From Hybos culiciformis (taxonomy: Eukaryota; Arthropoda; Insecta; Diptera; Hybotidae): a stretch of 64,000 nucleotides of DNA. Numbering within the stretch: position 1 is the stretch's first letter; every line of letters begins with the position of its first letter. The position numbers and the translations under genes are program-made. The stretch spans positions 1,860,001 to 1,924,000 of the forward strand of contig OZ023273.1 of assembly GCA_964007475.1 (NCBI GenBank). Direction: 5' to 3'. Positions 39,087 to 51,866 of this stretch are shown here, piece by piece. The notes below the pieces were generated by a model, which made no database searches, had not been told where the DNA came from, and worked only from the letters and a program-made list of their open reading frames with translations.

Positions 39087-40819
39087 TCAAATTTTTTGGT
39101 TTATTCCATGATGTTTTTGACCCATTTCTAATTGTTTCACTCGTGCATAAGAAGCACTACCGATTAAAACAATAATATTTGACATCCACCATAAAATTGT
39201 TTTTGATTCTTGATACCATTCAGTAGCAATTACTGTTTGTGCGCAGGCTTTTGCTGTTCCAGAAATATTATGAGTTAATGGTGAAGTAACCTAAAATAAT
39301 AAAAACAATAAAAATCTACATAATTGTATAAATTGTAAAATATTAATATTACTTTAATTTGTAAAACAGTTACAAATCCAATTAAAAAACCAAATAATCC
39401 ACCAATAAACATAACGACCCAAAAATAAACTTCATTATAATGTTCATAATTCATTATATCATTAAATTCTCCATTCAGAAAAATTAATGGCAAAAATAAA
39501 ATACTTGAATATAAATTATTATAGTAACTTAGTAGCCAAATTTCGCCATCAACAGCTGGTAATGTTTTTTTTGTATAAATGGAATAAAGTGATACAGATA
39601 ATGATGCCAAAATTCCATATAAAACTCCTTTCCATGAAAATGAGTCTATTTGAGAAGAAATTAATGAATTATGATTAATACATATATATTTTTAATATAA
39701 ATTTTTACCAGTTAAGCTTTCTTGATCCACACCAAGCCAAAATCCAAAAATTATTGCACCACAACATAAAATACAATTAAAACTATTTTTTTGACCCAAT
39801 AAAATAAATGTAAATACAACATTGAAACATGTTGTAAGTGATCGGCCTACATAATAGAATGCAACACCAACATATTTAAGGCATAAATTATTAGTTCCGA
39901 TCATACAAGTGAATAAAATTGATAGAGGTAGTATTTTACGACACAAACGAAAATTCAAAGGATCACCCTCTGGGAATTTAATTAATTGTGGAAAATGTTT
40001 ACTTAATCTGCCTAATAAAAAACATATTATTGTGCTAACAATACATTGAAACCATGTTACAAATAGTGGAGCATTTAAATTAACCTCATTACTGCTAAGA
40101 AGTTGCTTATTCACAAAAACTGTTAATATTGATATAATCCTTAAAAAAAAATATATAAAAAAATAATTAGTCTAAAATTAGTGGAAAATGTAAATATATT
40201 CTCTGTATTTCAAATATTCGTATCAATCGCTCAAAATAAATTATTCCATCAAACTCACTAGGTACCTATAGGTAGATACCTACCTATTTTTTTTTTATTC
40301 GTAATATTTGACTAAATAATTCTCTTAAATTTAGGATAATTTCTTATCCAGAGATACAATAAATTAGTTAGGTACCTACCTACCTAGGTAGGTAAAGAAA
40401 TAAAAAGAAATTTTATGGTTAGGCTTAGTTTTGGTTAACCCTAAAAAAAAAACAAAATTTTTTAATCGGCCTCCTGAATCTTTTAATCACTTAGCCACGT
40501 TCAAGGTTTTGCAGATGATCTGGCCATGCCGTGCTGGTCCATCCACATATCGAAATAATATTTACAAGAAGGTAGGTACCTATAATAAGCTCACCTTCAC
40601 CTCTCTACTCAGATGAAAATTATATTAAAATATATAAATTAAGTAGGTATACCTCCATTTCCATCCAATATCAATCAATATTGGACGCCTAAAAGCTAAA
40701 ACATATTTGATATTTATTATAATATGTAAACATTGTTGAAATTACCAATAAATTGACACAACGATAAAAATTTTTAGATATTTGTACGCTAAATTGTGCT
40801 CTTCCAATGGTTCATACAT
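39087..40819 (-). CDS. GDP-fucose transporter, SLC35C1 type (4 exons, complete)
   Basis: Exons 40819-40746, 40139-39709, 39645-39353 and 39290-39087 join in phase to 333 aa, near the ~330-360 aa of the family. The protein is a Golgi antiporter that imports GDP-fucose for fucosylation of glycans and Notch-type receptors. Seen: N-terminus [17 protein letters not shown] then [17 protein letters not shown]; the signature [20 protein letters not shown] and [30 protein letters not shown] with [20 protein letters not shown]; and [20 protein letters not shown]. About ten hydrophobic segments are visible, as expected for a nucleotide-sugar transporter. The start is the only Met in the short first exon that continues the TM1 region. 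Identification rests on many collinear motifs recalled from the vertebrate and fly proteins. Confidence 0.95.
40255..40400. repeat. TAGGTA/TACCTA microsatellite-like cluster
   Basis: Clustered TAGGTA and TACCTA hexamers in both orientations within intron 1 of the GDP-fucose transporter. Similar motifs recur at ~42340-42420 and ~42690. Such motifs are abundant in some insect genomes. It has no known function. Confidence 0.7.
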
Positions 40820-41614
40820 TATTATATCTGATTTTATTTTATGATTTTATTCATTCTTAATAATTGTCATTTATTTTATTATAATTTATTTTGTTTTTAA
40901 AATATTTTTGTTTCTTTTAATATTATTTGATATACACAATCAGTGGTATGATGCTTATGTTTGCCACTTTGCTAAACAATATCACAGGTGATATATTTAC
41001 AAGGTAAAGTAATGAATTTTTGTTTTAGACAAGGATAGCAATAAGAACTTAACTTTTTTGTTTTTTAATACGATAGTTTTTTATTTACAAGGTGTATTGT
41101 ATTAAATTTTCTGTCAACAGGAGCTTATTTTCGTATTTTATATGAAAAGATTAATTTAAAAAGGATTAATATAAATAGGTTTAACTAAATTTATTGGTAT
41201 TTATTTATTTTAATTAAAGTTTTATGAAATTTTCAAAAAAAGGATTTTTTATTTGTTCGTCATTGACAATATCATATTAAATACGTATAGTATATTAGAA
41301 CCTAAATATATAAGCGGGACCTAATAAGTAATAATAATAAATTTTTTAAATGTACACATTTTTAAATTAAATCTTTTTCTTAGAAAATTATTGTCTTAGA
41401 AAAAAAAAAGTGAAACTGATATTATCCAAATTGTTTGTTGCTGTTAACACCAGAGGTGTTTTCTCCTGTTGTCAAATTGCGAAAAAAAAATGTTTGTTTT
41501 TCGTTTCATTTCTGGAGTGTAAAAGCGAAACTATTTGGCAATACTGGTCTGAATGGCATAAAAAAGAATGCCATAAAAAAGTAATAAAATATACCTACTT
41601 GTAAAATTCTTATT
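40820..41614. other. intergenic; contains a possible MYND-like remnant
   Basis: Upstream of the GDP-fucose transporter. At 41410-41580 (+) an ORF contains WQYWSEWHKKECHKK before a GTAATA donor, reminiscent of the C-terminal half of a MYND zinc finger (C...WxxHKKEC), but the earlier Cys spacing is broken, so at best this is a decayed fragment. Confidence 0.3.
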
Positions 41615-42163
41615 CTGTGGTGGGATGTTAAGATTTCGAAAAATTCGATATTCGATATTCGATCGAATGGCAGTATGTTATGACAAAATCGCTTCTACGT
41701 TTTCTCGCTACGGTATCACAAAAAAATTTTCAAGTGATACGGAATCGAATAATAAAAATGTATGAAAAAAGAAATTATTTTTATTCAAAATTATTTATAA
41801 AAATTAATTTTGAATAAACAAAAATATTTGTTTTTTAATTATTTAAAAATAAAATAATTAAAAGAAAATTATTTTAATATTAATAAAAAAAAATTATTCT
41901 AAAGGTGGGTAGGTAAACATTTTTATTTATGAAAATTAAAAAAAATAATTTTAATAAATGTAAATAAAAATAATTAGGTATGAAAAATTATTTATTATTA
42001 TTTACTTTTTGCTTTTTTTTTTTTTAACGTCAAAAATCATTTCAGAAAATGATTTTCGAAAGTATCGAAGCGAGAAAATCTTAACATGTTGCCAAAAAAT
42101 CCACTCGCTTCGATGTTCGATACATCTTCGCTGTTCGAGTGACAACTTAACATGCCACCACTG
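41615..42163. mobile_element. degenerate hAT-like MITE
   Basis: The ends CTGTGGTGGGATGTTAAG (left) and CAGTGGTGGCATGTTAAG (right, complement) agree at 16 of 18 positions and begin like hAT termini. Internal sequences rich in TCGAAGCGAG and CGCTTC recur in inverted orientation near both ends. The flanking 8-mers do not match, so target duplications are lost or my ends are slightly off. No transposase ORF. Confidence 0.5.
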
Positions 42164-42518
42164 GAATTAAAACAGTGATCATCAGTGAAGAAAGAATTAT
42201 AATTTAAAGGAAATAGATTTAAATTATTTTCAAATAATAAAATAATCAAAAATGTTAAAACCTGATTTATTTGTGGAAAAGAATTTTAATTTTATAATGT
42301 CCTTAAGTACTGAAATCGTTTGGCTGGAAATTATAAGGTAGGTACGTATACCTAGCTACCTACATTTACGTTAATTTGAATTTGATGAATTACAAAACTT
42401 TTTTTTAATTATATACCTACCTATTAAAATTTTTTATATTTCTATTTTTAGCTCTGTGCGCTTATTTTCTCATCCTTTGTCAGAGAGATTGAAAAAAAGC
42501 TTGTAGGTATTTTCTAAG

Positions 42519-42658
42519 CAAAGAAACTTTTAGAAAATCATGTACCAAATAAATTGGTTAGAGAAGTTTCAATACCGTCAGTTGGTGCTGGTGCTAATAA
42601 ATCCAATAAAGATGATCTACTTAATCGATATTATAGAGCTTGGTTAACACCGTTTTGA
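42519..42658 (+). CDS. orphan coding-looking exon
   Basis: After a CTAAG acceptor the + strand reads an open frame including NKLVREVSIPSVGAGANKSN, DDLLNRYYRAWLTPF, then TGA at 42656-42658. Amino-acid usage and base composition are more gene-like than the surroundings. It may belong with the MYND-like remnant upstream, but the splice phases do not fit, so this could be a pseudogene piece. Product unknown. Confidence 0.3.
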
Positions 42659-43306
42659 TTAATCGGTTAAATAAACTTTATCGGTAAGCATAGTAGGTAG
42701 GTACCTATGTTAATTGCATCAGGGTTTAGTCATCTTAAATCCAAAAAAATACACAATAAAAACTTAATAATATTTTTAGTACCAACTCCTATCTCTGAAA
42801 TTGATAGTAAGTACACATTTCAAATAAGTCTGGAACTTGAAATTAGGTGCATTTTATTTCAAGTATCATAAATCTGTGCTTTAAATTTTTTTTTTAATGC
42901 CGCAAATCCAACATTATAATAATATATGTAAACATATGATGTTAAAATTGAAGAAAAAACTAGTACATTAGTATTTTTATTATTTTTATTTTGAATTTGA
43001 CTAAAACCACAGACAAATACAATGTTTATATTATAATATTGTCGGTGATAAAATTCTAAAACTAAAACACATTATATTAACCATATTTACATGGTTGATC
43101 ATCCATAAATATTATAGTAGGTATGTATATTATTTAAAAATTATAAATACGAATTTTCCATAAACCTTAGAATAATATTATATTTATATTTTTAAGTAAA
43201 AAAAGGTAAAACTTTAGAACAATAAGAATGCTGAATCGAATTTGAATTTATACCAATTTTAGAATTATATCAGAATAAAGTGAGTTAAAACTATAATGAA
43301 TTGGAA
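42659..43306. other. 3' flank of the luciferase-like gene
   Basis: AT-rich spacer with scattered TAGGTA motifs. No gene seen. Confidence 0.5.
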
Positions 43307-45643
43307 TTACAGTTTAGATTTTGGAACCATATTTTTCACCATGTCTCTCAAAACACGTCTAAGTATTTTTCCACTAGGATTCTTTGGGATTTCATTGATA
43401 AATTGAACACCACCTCTTAAATGTTTCGCAGATGAAGCATTTTTAGCAACAAATTGCTTTATATCTTCTTCTGTAATATGAAAGTTTGGCTGCTTTACGA
43501 CAAATGCAAGTGGTAATTCTCCTGATTCTTCGTCAGGTAAGCCAATCACTGCAGCATCTTTTATTGCTTGATTTGTTAGTAATAAAGCTTCTATTTCAGC
43601 CGGAGGAACCTGAAATGCTTTGTACTTGATCAGTTCTTTTATTCGATCTACTATAAAAAATTCTAAATCGTCATCATAGTAACCAATGTCTCCGGTATGA
43701 AACCAACCATCTCTATCTATAATATTTGCTGTAGCGGCCGAATCTCCTATATATCCTTTCATTATACAATCTCCTTTAAAGCATAATTCTCCTCGCTTAT
43801 TTGGACCAAGAGTTATACCAGAATCTGGATCTATAACTTTGGCATAACATCCAGTTTTAATAGTTCCAACACTTCCTGGCTTGCAATGTGTTTCACTTTG
43901 TACAAGTAAACTTAAGGTTGATTCGGACAAACCATATCCTGAAAATATAAAGTAAGGCTAAATAAGCTATTTATTTCATAAAAGTGAATACATTGACGTC
44001 TTGAATCTCATCCAATGTGGGAAATTCAAAACGGCTGAATTAACTTTTTTAAAACCTTCGAATTGTAATTAAAGGAACAAAATTAAAATTACCTTGGAAA
44101 ATTATAGGAACACCAATTCTGCAATATTCAAAATTATGAGTTATTTTTTCGTTAAAATACGATTTATTAATTCTAGACTCACCTTTGTTTAACAGCGTCT
44201 TCTGTTTCTTTCGAAAGTGGAGCTGCACCACAGGTAAGCATTTTTAGAGAAGATAAATCTGTAAATAATTCAGAAAAGTTTTAGGTTTGTTTAATCCAAC
44301 AAATATATTTCAATTGGGTATGTTACACAGATATTGCTTAACAAATGTTCGATATGTGGGTTTAAATATAAATTAATAATAATACTTTTTTCTTATTATG
44401 TATGTTATTTATATTTAATACTCGAGTTAGTATTATATATTACTTATTTAATATAAACTTATTAAATAAAAAAAAAATTAGCAAGCTTACCATATTTATC
44501 AACTAATGGATGTTTCGCTAAGAAAACCATTAAAGGTGGAACCATAAATGCTAAACTAACTTTATGTTTTTCAATTGCAGAAAGAAATAATTTTTCCTCA
44601 AACTTTGGCAAAAAAACTAATTCATTACCAGAAACGGCGGAAAGCATTAAAGTTAAACAACCAAAAGCATGAAACCATGGTAAAACTGATAAAATAGATA
44701 ATCCTTCTATAAAATTTCTTTCAAGTTGCCTATCCACAGTATGTAGAACATTTTTTTGGGTGAGCTGAACTCCTTTAGGAAGACCCGTTGTTCCGGAACT
44801 ACAAACAATTATAATAACATTTTCATTAATATTTGTCCTCTTTGTGTTGTAATCTGAACTGAATTTTTTTTTATTTCTAAAAAAATCATCAAAAGATTTA
44901 ATGTTGTCAAAAGAGTTAGAAGATTTACCATCGAAAAGAAATACATTTTTAACGAATTTATTTTTTTTAACAACATTTGAAATTTTCGCTGCAGCAAACA
45001 TTGAAGTAAAAAATACTTTTGGTTTAGATAGATTAATTGCATGATCAATTTCCCCTTTAAAATAAAAAATTATAAGAAAACATTTATAATTTTCTGATTT
45101 AAAATGTAAATGCAAATAATTGATTTACTTTCAGTGTATGTAATGTTCAATGGTGCTATGCATGCGTTCAAACAATGAGTAGCAAATAAACATATCACAA
45201 ATTCATATCGATTTTCACTAGAAATGCCAATAACATCACCTTCTTTAACATTCAAACTCTCCAAACAGTAGGCCAGCCGAACGACATCATCATATACCTG
45301 TTTTCCGGTATATTTTTTATTAGTCAATCTACAAGAAAGAAAAATAATCAAAAATTTGTATACAATTTGAATATACGAACTGCATTATATTATGTATTTA
45401 ACACATTAACTACATTTTAAGATAACTAACTAACCCGTCGATTAATATAATTTGATTACTATTTTCCTTGAATTTTGTTAACGCAAAGTGTCCAAAAGAT
45501 CTATATTTATCAGTTTCATGGCAAGTTTCAGCACCACCATAGATAATATTACCTTAATAAGCAAGATAAATTTATATTACATAAAATAAAAAAATTCCAA
45601 ATATTTCGTACAAAAATTCCATACCTTGTAACAATTCTGCCAT
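43307..45643 (-). CDS. luciferase-like / 4-coumarate-CoA-ligase-like peroxisomal acyl-CoA synthetase (7 exons, complete)
   Basis: Exons 45643-45625, 45552-45435, 45328-45129, 45054-44491, 44258-44183, 44118-44093 and 43938-43307 join without any frame break to 544 aa, close to the ~550 aa of beetle luciferases and their non-luminous relatives. Seen: N-terminus MAELLQGNIIYGG (luciferase-type); P-loop SSGTTGLPKG at ~198-207; PWFHAFGC with His ~241; GYGLSES; GWFHTGDIGYYDDD; hinge VDRIKELIKYKAFQVPPAEI; NPSGKILRR with the catalytic Lys ~525; and C-terminal SKL, a canonical PTS1 peroxisomal signal. It should adenylate a carboxylic acid and pass it to CoA inside peroxisomes, acting on fatty or aromatic acids. 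Bioluminescence cannot be inferred. The start is the only Met before a phase-1 donor. Confidence 0.94.
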
Positions 45644-47102
45644 AACTTAATTATTTTTTTTTCTTCTGTAAATGAATATTAATGAATATTATTAAAGTTT
45701 ACTAATTAATTTTTTTTTTATCTTTTATTAATCAGAGATAACACAACAAACTTGAACTTTCATTTTCACAAAAAGTTTGTTGTAACCTAATATTAAATTT
45801 TATTATTATGTACTGTTGCCTGTAGGCTAGTAATACCAACTTTCTAGTCTTATGAAAAAAAAAAAATCTATTAAAATTAAAACTCTTGCCTGAACACTCC
45901 AAATAAATCGAAGGATTCTGTAGGTACTTTTTTTTGTCAAGAACAATGTATTATGAAAACATAATTATCAACATTTAATTATAAAATTAAATGATTGAAA
46001 ATAAATTTTTTTAAATATGAAGAAAAATTGTTTAATTTAATATTTTCTAAACATAATCATACCTTATTTTTAATTAATAATTGAATCAGACGTTCATGTT
46101 TTTATTTCACGGTTCAACACAACGTTTGCCTATTTAGGCAAGGGTTGAAAATAAAAAAACAATTTTTTTAATTATTTATTTTCAATTTCTATTCGTCCCG
46201 GTCCTAAGTCCAAGTCTCATTCTAATAACAAATAATTTTATTAAGTAGGTATAGAACAAGCTACTTAATACTTGAAGAACATGACAAATAGATTTCTTAT
46301 TTATGTTATTGTCATGAAATCTTGAATAAAACCAATTTTTAAAAGTAATTTTTAAGTAACTTTAAGTACCTACCTATTGTTAAAATGTCTAAACTCTAAA
46401 GTATTATATGTATTAAAAATTTGCTAAAATGGCGAAGAAAATAATTTTCAGCGGCTTTGATTTGATTTATCAATAAAAAAGAAGAAGGTACCTTGACTCT
46501 TGGTAATTTAAAAAATATTTTGAAATATACATAATTCACATATTTTACAAATTTTACCACACTCAAATTCAATCTACATTGTCTCAGTTAATAAAAAAAA
46601 CTTACAATTTCTGATTATTTTATTTTATTAAATTTTTCTAGATTATTTTAAATAAATTTCCTAGGTAATTAAAGTAAACTTTAGTACTAAACAAATTGAA
46701 AAGAATTTCCAGAATAAAATAAACATCTGATTGTTATTAATCTGATTCTGCTGATATCTTTTTTTTACGTACAAAATACTAAAAATATTAGGTACATATA
46801 AATACAAAACCATTGAATTGATTGAAAAGAGCTAACTTGAAACTGACATGAAAGTCATGAATGTTGATATTCGCGGCTCGCGTTTGTTTTTTTTACAACG
46901 GTCAAAATGTTAGAAATTTCAATTTTTTTACAAATCTTCTTATTTTGTATTTTACGTACATTATGTATAATTAATTTTAATAAATTAATATTGATTGTGA
47001 AAAACATTATATACACACTCAATGAGTTCAGAAATTTTGGTCAGAATTTCGGTAGAAAACGATTTGTTTAAGCTAATCTTTCATTGTCCGATACATACTT
47101 CG
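45644..47102. other. upstream of the luciferase-like gene to the edge of the 8-kb element
   Basis: AT-rich; promoter of the divergent ligase gene presumably near 45650-45900. No other gene recognised. Confidence 0.45.
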
Positions 47103-47500
47103 CCCAATATACCACGAGTCAGTTATTTGTCTAGTTCATCGGAAATAAAAAACATCATTTGTTAACTAACTTAGTATACTAATGATATGAACACGTTAGC
47201 CACAAGGATATATAAAAAGTACGACATGGATCGTATATAGGTGACAAATAACTGACATTGCCCATACATCAAGTGCCTTCGAGCTAGTTATTTGTAACCG
47301 TAAATTACGACTGAACGTTAGGTATACGACAAGCATTAAGGTAAAGAATAAAGCTGACGTAGCCGTTAGTTATGAAACTAACATATAAGTCAGAATTAAA
47401 ACTGTCTCCAGGATCAGTTATCAGGCTGACTACTAAGCTAGTTGTAAATCTTACTTAAATGTCACTTATATGACGGACATCGAAGGACAATTCTATGACT
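47103..47500. repeat. left subterminal repeat zone of the 8-kb element
   Basis: Contains GTCAGTTATTTGTC, its near-inverted GACAAATAACTGAC and CTAGTTATTTGTAAC within ~180 bp, and GTTAGTTATGAAACTAAC at ~47.36 kb. No ORF. Confidence 0.5.
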
Positions 47501-47506
47501 GCCGTC

Positions 47507-47742
47507 GATGTTAATTGTAAAACATACTTTAATGTAAGCTGACCATTTTTGTCCTCCTAAGGAGGACCTATTCAGAATATTTTTAGTTTTTCGCAAATAT
47601 TTCGAAAACGGTGCGTTTTTTACCCATTCATATTTTCGAGATATTTGCGAAAAACTAAAAATATTCTGAATAGGCCCTCCTTTTAGGAGGACAAAAATGG
47701 TGAGCTTATATTAAAGTATATTTTACAATTAACATTAACATC
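47507..47742. repeat. ~236-bp imperfect palindrome
   Basis: Arms of ~110 nt (landmarks GTCCTCCTAAGGAGGACCTA and CAGAATATTTTTAGTTTTTC on the left, complements on the right) around a ~30-nt centre. The right arm has a 6-nt duplication near its end. It lies just inside the left subterminal zone of the 8-kb element and may be a nested foldback insertion. Confidence 0.7.
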
Positions 47743-48681
47743 AATTAACAAAATGTCAGCTCATTTAATGGTAACTTTGCTAAAGTAAAAAAAAACTGTT
47801 GTAACCAAAATGGCAAAAATAAGAATCAGATACAGTTAATGTTGAAATACTATTTATTATTTAACATAAAAATAATAAAAACAAACAAATTAACATAAAT
47901 TCTCTTATAAAAATTAAAACATAAATTTTCAAAAACGAAAGATTTTAGTAATTAATATTAAAATTATCGAATGAATCTATTTTTCACAAAATACATTTCT
48001 TATGTACTTCATAAATATAATTAAAATGATGTATATGTATATATATGTATATATGTTGTAAAAGCAAAAATCGTTGCACATTTTTATAAATAAAACTTGA
48101 TTTTGATGAAAACGTTTCGTATGCTAAACTTATTTTAATGATATTTGAAAACTTTTAGAATATTTCTTGAATTTTCGTTTAATAAGCTTCTGTGATTTTT
48201 AGATACTTAATATGGCCGAAAATTTCGGATTCTTGAGATTGAGCTCATTATTATTTGTATATGAAATTATTATTTGTATATGTAAAAGTAAAAATAATTT
48301 TATTTTAAATATTGTTCTTTTATTTTTGATTAAAGCGTATTATGCAATATACCCTATATCTTGTTATCAAAATTAAAAAAAAAAATGCAAAAATATTATT
48401 GCTGCAGAAAAAAGACAGCCGAATTCACCATAATTCGAATTTAATTTATAAATTCAATTAAAAATTGGACATTTACATTTTTACGTTGATAAAAAAAAAA
48501 TACAATAAATCTAATAATTTAATTTCAGCAAAATAACGTTTTTCTTACTTGATACGTAGAAATTAAAATTTTTTTAAACGTATAAATTATAAATGAAATT
48601 TTTTGAATTGTTTTCCATAAAAAGTGAAATGGTTTTTCTCGTTAAAATTATTTTTTTTAAATTTAACAAAAATGTACATAC
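47743..48681. other. AT-rich interior of the 8-kb element
   Basis: No coding exon seen apart from the downstream side of the exon at 48682-48961 (minus). Confidence 0.4.
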
Positions 48682-48961
48682 ATTTATCTCATGGTAAAAA
48701 AAATATAGATTAGTTTTTATTGTATCTGTATTTTCAAATGCTTCACATGATCTAAAAGTATCAAAGTCTTCATTCAACTGAGAATTCATAATAGAGATAT
48801 ATCCAGAATTTCTTGGTATTGTTAGATTTTTGCATGATATCATTTTCGTAGCTCTGAGCTGATTCTCTTCTTGATCAAAAAATTCCATCAAATCACATTT
48901 AAATTTAACAATTGGATTATATATCGATAATAATATTATTAAAATAATATTCTTGATTATT
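48682..48961 (-). CDS. orphan exon encoding a possible secreted or membrane protein segment
   Basis: On the minus strand an acceptor (TTTTAG, exon from 48961) opens a frame that runs to an AAT|GTATGT donor at 48682. It begins with a hydrophobic run (IIKNIILIILLSIYNPIVKF) like a signal peptide or TM, followed by a polar, acidic part with KCDLMEFFDQEENQLRATKM and SCEAFENTDTIKTNLYFFYH containing three or more Cys. Neither a start codon exon nor downstream exons were identified. It lies inside the 8-kb element and is in the same orientation as the other fragments, so it may be a captured exon. Family unknown. Confidence 0.4.
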
Positions 48962-51866
48962 CTAAAATGAAAAATAATATGTAAAAATTTATAATATTTT
49001 TAAGAAATTAAAAAAAAAAATACTTTGAAAATTGAATCAATCAATCGACCGCCAATTTGTTTTTTCGATTAAAATTAAAATAGCTATAATTAGAAATTTT
49101 ATATTGCAAACACTTTTTTATCCTTTTATTATTATCAATGTGCTTTTGGATACTAAGAAATATAGCTTTGCATATAAAATAAATACACACAATGTTTTAA
49201 AAACGCTTTAATTAAATAAAATAAATAAAAATAATTTTTATTAAATAGTATTATGACTGCGATAATTTTTTTTTAATAAATTTCTTCGTTAAATGCATAT
49301 TTTCTTGTTAGGTTAGGTATTATTATTATATATAAAAATTGTCGAAAAAAAAATCTTTATTTAATTAACTTACTGTGTGATTTTTATAACAAAATTACTA
49401 ATTAGTTGAAATAAATAGAATATCATGATTTTAATTGATTAATTTAAATTTAAATATTTAAAAAAAAAATATATATATATTATTTTTTACCAAAATTAAT
49501 TTTATTATTGCAACGAGTTCATCTCAAATGTATTTCTTAATCTAATATTAAAAAATTTGGTTTCTTATTAAGATTCGTTAATTAATTATTTATTTGTCGT
49601 TTTAATTTTTGACGTACATACATAAATTTAATTTATTTTTGTCAATAAAAGAAAAACAAATTTTGATAGAAATTTACCGATAACAAAAATAATTTTTTTT
49701 TTTAATTATACAAATAAATTTAAAGAAATTTCATATTTACGTACTTGTACATTATAATAATTCTTTATTTAAAGTAAAATATTAAAAAAATTATTATGAT
49801 TAGTAAATACATAAATATAATACTATGGTTAAGATTTTGGTATTAATTGATAAAAATTTTATAATATGGAAATAAAATGTTTGTAGCATTTACTATAATT
49901 TTTCAAGTACCTATATGGGGACAAATGTCAAGACATAATTATTATTTAGATATAAAAACTCCGACTACTGTATTATTAATAATATCATTTCGATTTATTT
50001 TTAATGCATGTATTGAAGTTCTTTATTTATTTACTTCGTTCATCTAGAAGTGAGTAATATTTATGAAGTTCTGTGTTAAGGGATGAGTTATATTAACTTT
50101 TTAATTATCTCCGAACTAGCAGTTGAAGTATTAAATTGATTTAATTGTCGAAAATATGCATCAACCCAATTTATCGTTATTAACCTTATAATAATAATAA
50201 CAATCTACACAGCTAAACATCTATTATCAGTCTACACAGCTATTAGTTAGGTACTTTTAAATATCTGTTATTTAATTGCACTACTCTATATTATATATAA
50301 AAGAATGTTTTTTTTTGTAGATAATAATTTTGAAAAAATAACAAATATTTATAAGTGATAAAATTATATTTATTTTGTATGCTCAAGTAATCGAAATTTA
50401 TTCTTATTCTTTTATAAAATATAGTTTTTGGTGATTATAAGATTTAAAGCTCACCCGTGACCCTATACTCGTTATAAAAGATTAATAATGAAAATTTTAA
50501 TAGTAAATATCCTTCAGCTTAACTTTAACTTTGTTATCTATATTAAATTAAAAAAAAAAATTATGTCTGTAGGTACATTATATTTTTAAAACATACATTT
50601 ATATAAATTTTTTTGTAATTTTGCTCTTCATTAGAAACAAGGGGCCTAAGGGTTAAAATAATATGAAGATCGAAGTTAGTTCATTTTTATTGACTTCGAA
50701 GGAACTACATAACTACATTTAAGCAGCAAAACATAATAAAATAAAAAAAGTATTAAAAAAAGATTAAGAAAAATTAAAAAAAATTTAATAAGCGTTAATG
50801 AGGAAAATCCAGAAAAAAAAATTGTTATACAAGATGATATTTTTACTTGAAACTTTCAAATCTCTCGTGAAATAAGCACTGCACGAAAAGAATATTCATT
50901 ATCGAAATTTAATCATTCCACGGGAAAATACATTGGTGATTGGTCCTAAAATTATTACCCTTCCGCCGTTGTAGGAGGGGCGGAGTCACTTCACAGTTTT
51001 AAAAATGAACCCCTATTTTAATTGCAGATTTCAATTCTACGGCGCAAACTGTGTTTGTGCTTATTTTTCGAAGTTTCAGGTTCGAAAAAACATTACTCTG
51101 TATAACATAGTATTCATAATCTTACTGAATGAATTATTTTTCAAATAAAAATCAAGGCCAATAAATAATACATAATTCGGGAACTATTTCAAGACTATTT
51201 AATCAAAAAAGTGATTCATATTTAAATAACTTGAATTCTGTCGCTCATTTACGGAATGGAATATGTCCAGAACAATAAAAAAGGAAATATTCACGTGCAA
51301 AATTGCTGCTTCAAACCAAATTTTTTTTATATTAACGATATTTCTCTTTTTGGTAGAAAAATGGGTTTATTCAGTTTTTTTTTGCAAAGTGTGATATGTC
51401 CTCTTAAAGATGAGTTTCATTTTAGGCATGTCCCTTAGTTTGAAAAGTTTTTAGACTAAGGTATGTCGATTTTATTTTATTTAAAAAAAAGTATGGGGAA
51501 ATATTTGTAAATTTGATTTATTGAGGCCCTTTCTAATCGTGATGACCGAAAATTTACGTCTTCACAGTTCAAGAGTCGGATGAAGACTGAGCACACCCAT
51601 ATTTATAGAAAAAAAACATTTTAAAAAAACCGGAAAATATTTTACTCTATTTTTTTTTTTGGTAAACCTATATGACATTTTTCACTTAGAGTCTGTACTT
51701 AGAGTATAATAAGTTTTTCCGATTTGTTACAAATTTCCGTATTATCTTCTAGAAATGCACGACAAAACTAATCATTTTAAAGTTTTTCTGCTACTTCTCA
51801 CTTCTCAGCAATAGAAATTGATGTAAACTAACCTAAGTCCTTACTAAGTATGTTAACAGAAGCTTA
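48962..51866. other. AT-rich interior of the 8-kb element
   Basis: No exon supported. A G+C-richer island at about 50940-51080 (CCTTCCGCCGTTGTAGGAGG) looks like a fragment of a dispersed repeat. The ORF at 51256-51438 is unsupported. Confidence 0.4.
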
